From Ipomoea triloba (Eukaryota; Streptophyta; Magnoliopsida; Solanales; Convolvulaceae): a DNA stretch of 64,000 nt. This document shows, one piece after another, positions 45,385-58,903 of the stretch. Where the stretch lies: NCBI RefSeq assembly GCF_003576645.1, contig NC_044921.1, positions 26,602,203 through 26,666,202 of the forward strand, read 5' to 3'. The translations under genes and the position numbers were made by a program. The stretch's first letter is position 1; every line of letters begins with the position of its first letter. The notes under the pieces are model-generated. The model was not told the DNA's origin. It was given only the letters and a program-made list of their open reading frames with translations, and did no database searches.

Positions 45385-47676
45385 ATATATATATATATAT
45401 ATATATTTGGATTTTCGCTGGATGGGGGCTAGCCTTTCAAGAAACTTAATTACAGATCGAAATTCTAAAAGTGGAAACTAACGATCGAATGAAGAAATTT
45501 AAAAAAGAAATGGTAGGTCAAAGTAATAAACTTAAAGAATCATCAAATCTAAAAAAGCAAGAAATTTAAAGAATCAAGAGATAAAGAGAGAAGGAAAAAA
45601 AAAAAAGGGAATTTAATTAGAATTGAAAACATTGGAGTGATGAAAGATTAAAATTTCTGAATCAGGAAAGATGGTAATTGATGAGGTAAAGTATGAATTG
45701 AAAGAAGAAGATATTTATATAATATATATACACAGGGAGTGGGTGAAGGAAAGAAAGCCAACAGATCGAGAAAGCGCCACAAGTTTATGAGAGGGGTAGT
45801 AGTAAGGACCAAGTTTATGTAAAAGAAAATTTGTATACTTTAACGGTATAGATTCATGTGGGCGGTGGAGCACTCGGTTTCTTGTGGCCCCCACGTTTTG
45901 CGTGGAGCCTAGGATACACCCCTATCCCTATGTGGGTTCAGTCAACAGATCGAACAGATACATACGGTCCAGCCTGCCAGTCTTATCTTATTAGGAGCCG
46001 CGGTGCAACTAAATACTTGGTTTTTGTGCTATGTTGCCCACGCACCCGACACCACACTTGCAACATTATAACACCCGCAAAATATTAATCCCAACATGCT
46101 CAGTTATATATAGTGTGGCAGGTCAATTAGGTGATATGACAGACCTAGCTATCAAGTGGCCATGGGAGCCTTAGTTCAATAACATGACAAACATAGGTTT
46201 GCCTAGTTTAGTTTTATTAGTCTAGTCTTAACCAATCAATGTTGAACTTGCAAGATGATGTGGAAATAAAAAAAAAATATTGTTTATGTTGTTTGAAATT
46301 CACATGACGAGTAAACTTGTTAAAGGCAGCTTTGACAGCAAAAAATGTTGCACCGTTACTTTTTTATTAGTTATTTTATTATTATATTGATAATATAATA
46401 TAAAAGTGAAACTATTTTGAGAGTGAGAGAATATTGTATGCATATAGTGAAAATAGTGGAAAAATTACAAATTTGATGATGTGAAAGTGAGACCCATTTT
46501 GAAAATGTGAGAGTATTGCATTAATAAGGATAGCCTTAGCGCAAATGGGTCTAATTATCAGTCTTCTCCATATCCACTTGTAGTTGGTTGGGTCTTTCAA
46601 AATACTAATTTCTTGAGCATATTATTTAAGTTTTTGGATCAATTAAATGTTCTTATAAGTCTATTAATTATATATATTGTGTTACTTAGTGTGCACTAAG
46701 TTATTATTATTGAAATTGTATTGCTTTAAAAAGAAAGAAGGGATCGGAATAGATGCAAGTCTATAATTTATTCATCATGTCTGGTCGCCTTAGACCTTAA
46801 TTAATTTATTAAGATAACATTATATAAATGAATAGAGACATAAAACTTAATATTTGAGCAATAATATAAAACAGACTAAATACTAATAAAAAGCAAATAG
46901 ATACTATATGATAATGTCCACTTTGTTGGAGAGAGAGAATTAATGATAATGAAATGAAATAGGAGCACCCACAGGCTACATTACATATCCCTAGTGGCCC
47001 ATTGTTTGGTTTGACCAGAAACCCCCACTGCATACTGATTTACTAATTAGAGTAAGAGATACTGCCACAACTTTCCATGCCTAATCAGAAATCATCATTA
47101 CTTTCATCACGCTGTGTACGCAGTAAGTCGTGGATTTGTATTTTTTGACGTCATAAATCATATTATGGGAAATAGACTTTGAATTATAGGTTTATAGTAT
47201 TCTTCCACAAGACTTTTGGTTCTGATACCAAATGATTTCATGGATCGCAATTAAGTTTAAGGCTAAGAAACAACTAACACTGTAGACAAAAGGGGACATG
47301 CAAGAAACTGTACTGTAGGCAATATAAATATAATGCACAAACTTACAATAATACAAATTAACTTACAAGTACGTCTTAATTATTTGAGGCCCCCCAGTAG
47401 GTGATACAACATTAATAATATAATTCAGAAATTGCTGCATGCATCTGTCATTGAATTCACATATCAAGAAGTAAGAATACTAGAATAGTTTTTGCTTTCT
47501 TATAACGTTCGTTCTTCACTCCAGATAGAATTATATATATGGAATCTCGATCGATCTCCTTCCCTTCTCGGCCTGTTTCTTTCTTTCTTAGCTTGGGCTG
47601 CTGAATTCCGTACATCCGAATCTTGCAGCACCCACCCAATATCACCCGGCAAGCTGGTTCATATCTGCAGCAGCCT
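45385..47676. other. Intergenic between SRO promoter and PANK2 3' end
   Basis: Holds the TA array next to the SRO start, a TATA-like stretch near 45715-45735, a purine-rich part (45480-45620), and the MITE-like repeat at 46331-46540. A GC-richer stretch at 45858-46080 has an open frame without recognisable features. The PANK2 3' region is at the right edge. Confidence 0.5.
46331..46540. mobile_element. MITE-like dispersed repeat, uninterrupted copy
   Basis: Reverse complement of the repeat at 28234-28970 but without the Mutator-like insertion. The order of shared words is the same and the insertion site is empty: ACAATATTCTCTCACTCTCAAAAT runs directly into the CTTTTATATTATA segment. Ends are approximate (GGATAGC at 46540). 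Confidence 0.55.
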
Positions 47677-50600
47677 TCAGCAAGCTGGTTCATATCTGCA
47701 AACACAGTCATAAATCTTCCCACCAATCAACTTTTCAGCCAGTCGCGGATTCTTCACCATAGCAAGCTGCATGCATATTAAAATTGTTCCGTTAGATTCT
47801 GATCGAGGCCGGATTAAGGGGAACTAAAAGCTAGATTACAAGGATATGATAGTGTTCCGGTGCAACATAATGGTTGCCCTAATTAAGCAAAATGGTATAT
47901 ATAAAAGAGTAATCAGAGTTACTAAGAACAGCATATATATGCAATTAATATGAATTTACCTTTAAAGCATCACACTTGAACTTCGCATTAAAGTTGGTAT
48001 GCAAAGATCGTCCCATTCCTTCCAAAATTATCTGCATCAAAAAACAAACCACCTCACATATGATTTGTGCTTCAAAATACTTACATACTATAGATGAATA
48101 TCAAAGAAATAAAATACTGTACTTATGATATTATTGTGTTTGGATGGGTAAAAAGTAGGAGGAAAGAACACCCTAGCTATTTTCTTTCCTCTCACATCCT
48201 TTGATCCCATTTTCCACCCATCTAATACAATAAGTAGCATTTGAGAAGCACAAGGCTACATACCAAATCAGCATCCCTGGCGGCAGCAGCCAACTCGGAG
48301 CTAACCTGTCTCAAGTCTATACATGGACTCCCGCATCCATTCTCAACAACCATCAAAGGAACCGAGACGGGATCTTCTTTAGACCCATCTTGGGCATTAT
48401 TCATTGCATCCAGAAGCAGGCCACCTGCTTCGGCAGCTCCTCGAAGAATGCCACAATGCTAAAGACCAGAATAGTTAGTTTCTATTTATGGATTCAGATT
48501 ATGCTTGGAAGTGGCAACCTAGATTTAATAGTATCTTTAAGTATGAAGATGAGGACATCTAACAATGTAATATCAGTCCACAAAATACTTTAAGTTGAGG
48601 TGAAATGCCATCAATTTGGCAAATGCAAATAGCATCACTACTTGCATTGAAAAATGTAAACATTCAAACAGCTAATCTCTTTGGTTGTACCAAAAAAAAA
48701 AAAAAAAAAAAAAACCTAAAGAAGAAGGCTACCCTGCTATTTGATAAAAAATTAAGAAAAAAAAAAACATATAACCTATCATGTCTTCAGGCACCTAAAT
48801 CATACTTTTACATTAGTCTATGGAGGGGAAATATCAATTCAGGATGAAATAGTATACCTTAGCAGCTTCAGCAACAATATCGGGCAACTCCATAGCAGTA
48901 ATATCATTTAATGCAGGGAGTGAGTTTGCTACCAGCACAACCTACACAATATATTTGTTAACTAGTAGGTTACAATATTTTAAGTTTTGCAATATATTGA
49001 TAGATGGAATTGATAAATAAATATTGAATGTAATGTGACAAAGCCAATGTGATAGCATCTTCGACAGTTAGACGAACAGAAAAGTTATTAATATTGAATT
49101 TAAATGTTGAAACTAAAAGACAATTTGACACAGCTTTTGGAAGAGTAAAAAAAAAACCTTCATCATTACAATCTTCATACTAAAATAGCACAAGTATTTG
49201 AAAATAAAAACTCACTTCAGTTCCACGGCGAAGAAGCTCCCGTGCAAGTGGAAGCATTCCTAGAACAATATCAGCACCTGAGTTGTCCACAAATAGCAAT
49301 GCCCTTTTATGAGGTCGTGGTTTCTTCTCTCCAGATCCTAACATTCTCTCCTTGAATCTATCAAAATCATCCACCTGAGTACATCAGAAAGAGTATTAAT
49401 GATTATAATGTCTCAGTTCAGAGTTATATAAAAAAGAACTCATATTTGAAATTTCATTTTAGAAAAGTTATTTTTTGTGTCACTTGCCCGCCAAGGTCTT
49501 TGCATCTTATTGCGGCTCATCCTATATATCTCGATGATTGTTCCTTTGTGATAGAGATCAACACAGGCCCGTGATCCCCAATCAAAGATGTTTGCAGCAA
49601 GCACTCCTTCAATTAGGGTAAGTAGTCTCATTTCCTAGAAGAAAGCAGTTTAAGTAGAGAGGAAAGATTTTGATTGCTAGAGATAAGTTGAAAGGATTGA
49701 ATGAAATATGTAAAACGTTACATTTTAGAACATGTTCCTAGCACTTCTACTCAGTAAAACAGGAAAACTGCAAATGGAGTTAATCATACCTCATTCATAC
49801 TGTCAAGCTCCATCAGAAGATCAGGTAAAACTGCAAGTGATGCTTCATTCTCCCTGATATATATATAGAATAATAGATGGAAGGGGTCATTTTCAGTGAA
49901 CAGTATGCAAAAGATGTATCTTTCCTATATCCATACCTTTGTTTAATGCTCCTGTAGGCATCAAAGAAATGAAACTCTCTCAAGCACTCTTCTCGTAGTT
50001 CCAAAATGTCAGCCAGTCCTAGCTTACCATATGCAGCAGGCTCCTCCATCAATCTGTTAAAACAATACAAATATAACAGAAAATTAAAAGGATTTCATAT
50101 AACAGGGAAATTGCAAAAGCACAAGTTTAGTAAGCTAAAGAATGGAGAAATGGAGACTAGAATTTCATAACAAGAAACATTAACTGAATAAGAAAGGGGT
50201 TTCTTCAACCAATTAAGTCATATTCATAGTGAAGCAGAGATGAAGAGAACATTGTCCACTGAATCACAAAGCATATGATCTCTTAGAGAAAATTAAAGTA
50301 TGACAATCAAGGGTAGCAAAAGCTTTTAATACAAAGTATCACAATCCAAATATTGTACTCATAAATCAATCCATGAACTACATCCTTCACTTAACTGAAA
50401 AATGATGCAATCAGTAAAAATTTTAGTATAAAAAAGTATCATACTATGGGGAAATGATTTTTATAAGAGTAATGTAAGAACAATTTGATTACTAAAACAT
50501 ATCTACCTTGCCAAATGTGCTGAAAATGCATGAGCAAAGGCATCGCCCCTTCTTTTTGCATCTTCAGTGCCACCCTCACTAGCCACTGCCTGAATATTTA

Positions 50601-53600
50601 ACATTAAGCTGATTTAAAATCATTACCAAACATATACCATGTCACAGATCAGTAATAAAGCCCATAAAAAGATAAAAAGTGAAATAAGATAGAAGTTTGC
50701 CCCAATAATTATATTCCTGAACCAAACAAATTCATCTTTTACCTTATCAACAAGGTCTGGCAGATGTTCAGATAATACAGTCAACCAGTACCTGCAGCAA
50801 ATGAGTATTCAACATAAGAGAAGAATTGAGGAAACAATTCTTTGTTAAGACTTAAGAAAACTTGATATGTCTCTTTAATCTTCATAATCATAATTGGCAA
50901 ACCATAAGCTTTGACAAACACCATCAGTATCATTATCAAATTTCAGTAAACAGAACTTACTCTAGCTCACTAAGATCGGACAGGTCTACAGTGTTAGGTT
51001 CATATCTGTAAATAATTAAAAAATAAAGAGTCAAATTTAGTTAAAGAAATATCTGTACAATTGCTAATTCTTGAAAATAACAGAAACAAAATGGTTGCTA
51101 CCTTAGAAAAATCTTAGTTCATAGTAAGCAAGATAGAAAAAGAAACCATATAATAAGAGCACTTTGGATACAGTTAGAAGTCAACAAGTGTTTGTTCAAC
51201 CAGAACTAGATACTGAGTGCCAGATAGCATTCTTCTGCTACTCACTAGAAAAATGATGTAACCAAGAATCAGGTAATCTTGTCAGTAATGGGTAGTACAT
51301 TTCCAGCATCAGTACACTGAAATGTTCTGTAAGACCTTGAAGAATTCCAGAGAATTAGTGTGAAGAATCACATCCTATATTTGTATGTCAGTAGCAACCA
51401 AGAGGAAACAGATAATAAAGAGGGGTAAAAAAAAGTAATGAGATCACTTCAAATTCAACAAACACAAAGTACATTCAAAGGAAAAGGCATGAGATACAAA
51501 ATGTAAAGAAATAATGCATGCACAATTTAATAATGTGCAAGAAGCATATGATCAACAAAACATGAGAAAGTAAATAGAAATTGAAGGCACAAATTAATCG
51601 GGATGCGTTGGATGTGCACATATTCTGTATATGTATGACTAGAAGAACATTAAAGGAAATTTGAGATGATGGAATCAACTTGGCATACATTTTGGGGTCT
51701 GCCAAGAGTGGAAAAACCTCCAAGCTTGGGACAAGGTGAAGGACACCAACATTTAATTTGCTTGCATCAGACCGAAGAACTCCTTTAGATGATGGAACTT
51801 CAAAGCCTCCCAGCCCTGTAGTTCCTGGTGGAGCCATTGGAACAGGAGCAATAATTTCAGTTCCCTTCTGGACAAACTTTTCCATCCACGAGATCTGCAA
51901 TTAAACCAACCAGTTTCCAAAATTATTCCATCTCATATGATTTGCTGCATAGACATAACTAGTTATGTTGTTGGATCTGATATAAATAGAACAGCATTAC
52001 ACCACAAACTTTGTCTACTGGTTATAAAAAAAAATACTGCATATTATAAAATTAAACAGACAAATAATCTGCAGTAACATCATATAATCAATAAGTTAAT
52101 TGGATATGCAAAAGGGAATATGGAATCACTTTAATTATGCCACAAAGTCCTAATGATCTGACCATGTCCTAATAATGTGTATATTCTTGTATAAATATTT
52201 TAAAAGAAGCTCCAGCTGGTTACCACTATTGCTGAATATATACCTTAGTAACTTTAGCCACTTATTCTATCCCTATACAGACTTTTAAAATCAACGTCGA
52301 GAAGAGATATAGTTTTGAGAGAATTTATGATTTCTTTTACTTCATATGAGAAAATTTTTAAAGTTGATATACTTTTGACATTGATGATAAATAACAACAA
52401 TAATAATAATAAAAGAATAAAAAAGATAAATCTTTTTAAATCCTTTTTCTGGTCAGATTAACTTTCCATATGGAATTGGAAGCACTTAATAAAAAATTAG
52501 AATAATGAAAGCATTTTATCTTGTCATCTGAAGCTAGCAAGTACATTCTCCAACCAACTTGTACATGCATATGGCCATACAAATCAGACACACATGCAGA
52601 AGCCTACATCAAAAAGATTGGCATTCTCAGGTAACATTGGACTGAAAAAGTAGCATTGACTACAATCATCATCTGTTTCACAATATAAATAAATAAACAA
52701 ACCATTTGAGGTGTTAATAAACTATCATGTTAAGGTCTACATGCATCTGGGACTGAAAAACAAAATTTGTACACTCATAATGATGTTGAAACAGATTGCA
52801 AACATTAATACTATTAGAGAACCAGCTCAATTGGTTCCAATGTGGCAAAATAATTCAACTTGTATGCCATACTTTACAAAGGTACTTGCCTTCTCATTCA
52901 AATCCCCCAGTGGTGGACCGTGAATATTTCCTCCCAGATATGGTGCACCCATTGGGAACCTTTCCACCAACTGATGGACCATTAGGTCATCCAACCCATG
53001 TTTTTCATAGCTCATAAATGCACCTAAAGCACCCAGAAAGCCTTCATGTCGCAAAAACATAGCTTCAGCTTCACCCTTAGACCTAATAAAATATATAGAT
53101 GGGGTGAAAAAAATATAAGAAAGAAAAAGAAGAGATGCTTGAAAAAGAATGGGACTACTACAAAATATTGAGATTAGAAGTTCAACTCTTTGCTCAAATC
53201 CCGTGCCATTCTCACCAGAAGTGAACGGCAAATGAGATTGTGTCCATTGTGTATGCATGACCCCGTATAAAAAATCCTCCAAAGAATATACGCTTGAGTC
53301 CATAACGCAGAGCATTCAAATAAGATATCTACAAAACAGGAAAGACAAGTCTCACACACAACATATATAACAAGTTAACTATACAATGGGTGACAGCATT
53401 ATGCACACATTCTAATCAGCTGAATCAACCTTTGTCATGTTTATTACTGCACAGTAAAGATAAAAACACCTATAAGGTAAATGACACACTAACCATCCAT
53501 ATTTGACCAGAACCAATCCTGTAAAGTACTCTATATAAATTCCAAAACCTGATAGTAGTTTAATTGATGAGAATACCTGGCCAATATTATATGAAATCAT

Positions 53601-56600
53601 ACGCAAGAGAGACAAAGAGATATCTTCAGGTCTGTAATCTTCAAGCTCTTTGTTTTCTGAAATGGTTTTGCCAAAACTTGAAGCAATTGTTGATGCTGAA
53701 AGGCCAATCTATAAGATATTTTAACATCATGAGAACTTAACCACATGATGCAAAAGGACAAACAAAAGTTGGGAGATGACTTCAGATAAAAGAAAATTGG
53801 TTTTCCATTGGTTAAAAAGAAGATATCCTCATTCAGGTAACATTTTATGCCACTATAATGTACCTTTGAGTAATCCATTCCACCATAGATGTCACCAACA
53901 AGCATATCTATGGTTCTATTATCTCCACGCTGACTCAGCTCCAGTAATTCATCAAAACTATGAAAAATCAAACCAAAAATCAAATGACAAACAGAAAAAG
54001 TGAAAACTGTAGCACTATGGAAAATCAAGCAGGATCTTGGCACCTCTTGCACTTTGTTAATAGTCTTCCTAAACCCCAATATGTACCACCGCCAACATTT
54101 GTTCCACTGACCCTCTGAAACTTCCCATCCCCATCAACCTATAATAGTTATTATTAAAAATGAACAATTTGATGATTGAACAATTCCTTAAATCAGGATT
54201 TCAGTAACAAAAAACAAAGATAATACCTTGATCATACTAACACCTGACCCAATATTGACAAGAAGATATGGGAACAAATCATTTTGATCTATCTGCACAA
54301 ACTCTTTATGACCCTCAATATGCGTAAAAGCTTCATGACGTATGGCCTATTGAATGAACAGTTGTTAGCCCAATAATCAACAAATAATGGCTAATAGTTA
54401 TGCATATTCTGCAAAATAGAAGGACTGAAGCTATAGCTTGCAATTTGCCAGTGTAAATGACTAGCAAAGCCATGTTTCTTACAGAAAAAGCAATGCAGGA
54501 AGCCAGGAACTAATTAAATTGGCACCACTAACAAAATTCGGCATACTACTTAAAGATATATGTGCTGCTTTATTATCAGAAACAAAACCACAGAAAATAT
54601 AATATGTGACTTCAAATTATTAGCACTTACATAAGCAGGACTAGAATCTATTCATAAATTCATTACAGAAAATAAAGATCGCTTCTTAGATAAAAAGACA
54701 TAAAATGATGCATCTATCTATAATATTTTCATCTTTTCAGTAAAGAAAGAGTCAAAGGGGACGAGTGAAAAAATGGAAAAGAACGGCAACAAAAGCTTCC
54801 AAACAAAAATAGCAAGGACTGTTTCCAGATCATAAAATCCAAGCACCAGTAGGAAAGAAACATAACAAGGCCACAGACAATAGAGTGTCACAAGGTCCTA
54901 CTTCTATTGTAGAATACAATACAATCAGGAAATATTCTCAACAACAGAACTATTTTTGACAGCCACCAAGAACTTATTTGAAGAATAAATATTATGTTCC
55001 CTCTATCACCATTAACTTGTCACACCACTTTCTGAGAGTCCAACAAAATATTCAAACTTGATAACTGTTTTTATTTGGAGAATTCTTCTTATTTGAACAG
55101 ACTTTTGTCTACTGAATGTTCATTTCAAATTCACACCATCCATATGAATTGAGGACATAAAGGGAGAATAACATGTTGAATAGATTGTACCTTGAGCAGG
55201 AAATTTGCCCCAGCTACAAGGCAATTCATTTCATCTTCTTTTTCTATACTCACTCCAAGTCTTTCCTTGAAAAGGTCAGCAAACTTGTATGCCCCACCAC
55301 CTGTAGCCTTCTCAAAAATTATAATAGTCAATAAACGAGGCAGGCACATTTGGCATATTTCCCATTGGAGTAAAGCAAAAAGGCACAAGTACATGAACAT
55401 TTTTTCTTTTAGATTCTTGCACCTCATGCAACAATTTACTAATCTTAACTGCTTTGAATGACCATATAGAATGTAAAATTGTTTTGGATTCATGAACGTC
55501 AAGCTTTCCATGAGTAGTTTGTCTACATCAGATTGTATACAATGTTAAGAGTTTTACTGACATCAGTTTCATGTTCTAGTGAGGTTAATATGCTTCAACT
55601 ACCACATTGTTGCACACGTGGATCAACAAATTTAGAAACTAGTGTTCTTCAATTGTTTCTTTTTTTTTTTATTGCTAATAAAAAAGACTACAGTGAGCCA
55701 GAGAGGGGTAGATAATATTTAAACAAAAGCCAGAAGATTCAGAAGAGAGAAATCAACAGTATACACTTGAATAGGAAAAAGCAATAAAACAAAATCTAAT
55801 TAACAGAAAATGAGTAATATACAAAAAGTTATCCAACACTTCAAAAAAGGCGCAGAAAGTCCAGTAAAAGGAACACTTCCCCTTTTTCCTTGTAATGATC
55901 TTAATGTTTGTTGGATGAGTATGAGTAGCAAGCCTAAGAGTTAGAAAATTTTTATATTTTTCACCCAGTTTTCCACATAAAGCAATATGTTTCAAACCTA
56001 AAATAGCAGTAGTTATGTTTTTTACCTTAATTATCGTGTTCTCATTCTGAGGAGCCTCAGAAGGCCAACGAGGTGTATCCAACCCTGTTTGCACAAACAA
56101 CATATACACAACGTGTAAATACACATGCCAATGTAAATAATTAATAATCTCAAATCAAATATGAACTGTGTTTCAATCTCAAATCAAATATGAAAATAGC
56201 TGTACCACCACAATGTAGCTGCTTGGAAGAGATAAAATCCAAGCACTCATTAACTTTTGTTGTCTCAAATTTCACAAAATGAAGCCTTCCTCCAAGGATA
56301 GGATAGCTCCTTCTATTGCCATTAGAAACACCGAATCTCTCCTTGACTTTTCTCTTTCTCTTGTCCTCCACTTGACGCCCCTCATGTCTTGAAAAATACA
56401 CCAGCTTGATAAGAGAACCTGGAAGGGTCCATTAAAAATCACTTGGTACAAACATTTTGAAAAGAAAAAGGGGGAGGGAAAGAGAGCAGGAGTTAAATAA
56501 AGTTGACAGTAAAAGATGTCCCATGAACAAGTACATCTGCATTACAAGCATAATCATTATAAATTAGCCAGGGGATAAAGGATACATAAGGTAGCTCAAA

Positions 56601-57187
56601 GTTCACACAACTTCACTTGTATGAAGAGCCTTGTGGTCCAGTGGCAGAAGCACGAAAATCTAAATAAGCAATCCCATTCCCCTTAGTTGTACCCCCAAAA
56701 AACAGTTCATGCAACTTGTAAAGATAGGATATAAAATAGCGGAAAGAGAGAAATGTGCATGAATCACAATACCTCAAAATTATAACAATAATATAATATG
56801 AGACAAGAAAGAAGAGGTCACAGATAAAGGAAGCAGTGGAGCTTGATAGCAAAACTAATCTGCATAACAGCCAATATCTCAGAAACAGATGCTTTGAAGT
56901 TCACCTCCGATATCCAGAGCTAAATGGGATATATCATCAGACTGGTTAGGCAACAGAATTGTAGGATCCTTCTCTTCAAAATTACCCTGAATTGCAGCTC
57001 CACTCAGGTCCAGCTGAGGACGAGATGTTGAGCGATGCATTGGAGAAATCTCTTTCTCTTTCTCTTTCTCTACTCCTCCACTCTCCAACACAGCAATATT
57101 ATCCTTTTCGAAACTCCTACTGATATTCTCCTCATTTTTATCGTCAATTCCAAGGTTAGGGAGGTCTCCTGTAGTTACACCAGCCAT
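47677..57187 (-). CDS. PANK2: Pantothenate kinase 2, fused PanK and DUF89 phosphatase
   Basis: Twenty-two exons: 57187-56905, 56418-56206, 56084-56026, 55307-55191, 54346-54227, 54138-54044, 53957-53864, 53708-53577, 53328-53216, 53082-52890, 51894-51689, 51005-50961, 50791-50743, 50589-50507, 50053-49937, 49853-49790, 49634-49488, 49374-49216, 48941-48858, 48458-48264, 48031-47960, 47766-47677. All phases close to 909 residues, close to Arabidopsis PANK2 (about 901). Residues 92-470 are a type II pantothenate kinase, the first step of CoA synthesis: DIGG 92-95, EKEDE 207-211, [14 protein letters not shown] 274-287. Residues 474-909 are a DUF89 metal-dependent phosphatase with VDNSGAD (739-745) and [11 protein letters not shown]. 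Introns 10 and 17 have GC donors. The last codons (YEPAC-stop) sit in a 31-bp tandem duplication. The ATG at 57187 is the first in frame. Confidence 0.95.
56622..56700 (+). repeat. SINE-like fragment inside PANK2 intron 1
   Basis: CCTTGTGGTCCAGTGGCA matches the A-box part of the SINE at 14637-14729 and the fragment near 13080. The rest is too diverged to delimit. Confidence 0.4.
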
Positions 57188-58903
57188 AACTCTCCCAATT
57201 CCCCTTTTCCACCTGCTTCTTAACCAAAAACGTTCGAGTTCAGTCAAGAGTCTAATTCGGTTAGCTCCATATTTTGTCCACTACTGACAAAAGGCCCAAC
57301 AAAATACTATAAATTATAAAATATAAAGTAATAAGAAGCACGCAAAAGCTGATTCCTTAACATAAACAATCAATAATTTCCCCAAAAAATATCCAATCAT
57401 ATGAAATCAGTACCCATTTGTTCAAAATTAGTACTTGTGCAGCTAAATCTAAAATGGAAAGGAAACAGGTAGCTTTTTTAATCTGGGTCCAAAAAAAATG
57501 CAAACTAGATAATATTCAAAGTTATACACAAATGCATGTACGGAGTGTGTGTGTCTATATATGATATATGAAACCAAAACATTTTTGCATCCCGCTTTAT
57601 TTTTTAATTTGTACAACAACTAGTGGTACACAAGTTAATGAGGCTGGTGGAGCAACCAATGGAAGAAACTTCAATTATTTTCAACAAATTTATGCGAAAC
57701 CAAACTGTGAAAGCGGCATTAAATGATCTTCATCATATGTAAAAGAAATTTTCAAAAAATAAATAAAAATCTCAAATGAAATTCACCAGAAGCTGAGTAG
57801 ATATACGAAAACAATAGAATAACCATGCAAATAAACTGGTAGAAATGGAGAAAGTGAGGTCTGGATATGTGAGCAAACTTAACTCTTTTTCGTTGAATTT
57901 TTTTGATGATTTTGTGGTGGGTTAGATTTTAGGGAGAGCACGACAGTCGACAACTCGGTGAGTGAATTTCCCCCTCCCTCTCGCGGTCTACACTGGCGAC
58001 TGGGGAGAAATTTCTACTTTTATATTGAATGCTCCTTGATCGATTTGACTCCGACTAAAAGAGGAAAATTGATTAATCTATCTAAAAGGTAGTCTTTTTT
58101 AAAAAGGTAATAATATTATAATCGTCTAAAATTTACTTAAAATGACAGGAGCGAGATTTACTAATTTGTAATTTCATACTCCGTAAAAGATACTCCGTCC
58201 GTTGTAAATAAATAGATTAAATTTTACAAATATGAAGTGAGTGTACTACTTTTATAATTACTTGTATTTTTTTTTTTTTTTGAAAATATAATTACTTGTA
58301 TAATATAAAAAAAATTACAAAGATATCTTTTCTTTCTATTACTTACTAAAATTTTACAGCAAAAGAGCTAAACCCACGTTGTTCCTACATGGAAAAAAAA
58401 TTTGCAATTAGATATATTTTATATTTGGATACAGGTACAATTAAAGCCTGGTTTCAAAAAAAATATTTTTTAAAAAAAGTACAATTAAAGCTTGGTAACC
58501 AAAAAAAAAAAAGGTACAATTATAGCCAAAGAGGAGAAAGGACAGTATGACTGAATGAGGGGCCAAAACGCATCAACTTTGTTAATGCATATGCAGCAGC
58601 AGCAGCAGCATTCTAAGGCAAAATTATAGCAATTACATGTTTTCTCTTCTCTTGACATAGTTTTTCACAACTAGCATTTACTTGCTACAAGACTATAATT
58701 TATTTAGGTGCCATCTCTGGTTCTTGCAAAAGCTTTGCTTTGAAACCTTGAAACACCACCTCAAATTCACAGAAAGGAATCATCATCATCATAATATAAA
58801 CTCCTGAGCTTCTCCAGATTTCATAAGAAAGCAAGGGTTGTGGGGTGAAAAGCCAACTCTGCTATGCAAGATAATGATGAGTGCAAGTGTTCAGTTTGTG
58901 TGT
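57188..58903. other. PANK2 leader/promoter and SBP1 3' flank
   Basis: On the minus strand a GC-richer stretch at about 57890-58015 ends in AAGAGTTAAG and could be a 5' untranslated exon of PANK2, with an intron down to the ATG exon. Around 58180-58330 CTCCGTCCGTT-type sequence resembles a degraded Stowaway MITE. A GCA array lies near 58592-58607. No further gene seen. Confidence 0.4.

Noticed and set aside
45858..46088. GC-richer 76-codon plus-strand frame near the SRO promoter
   Set aside because: No known motif and no conserved start context; may be a fragment of an unrecognised repeat.
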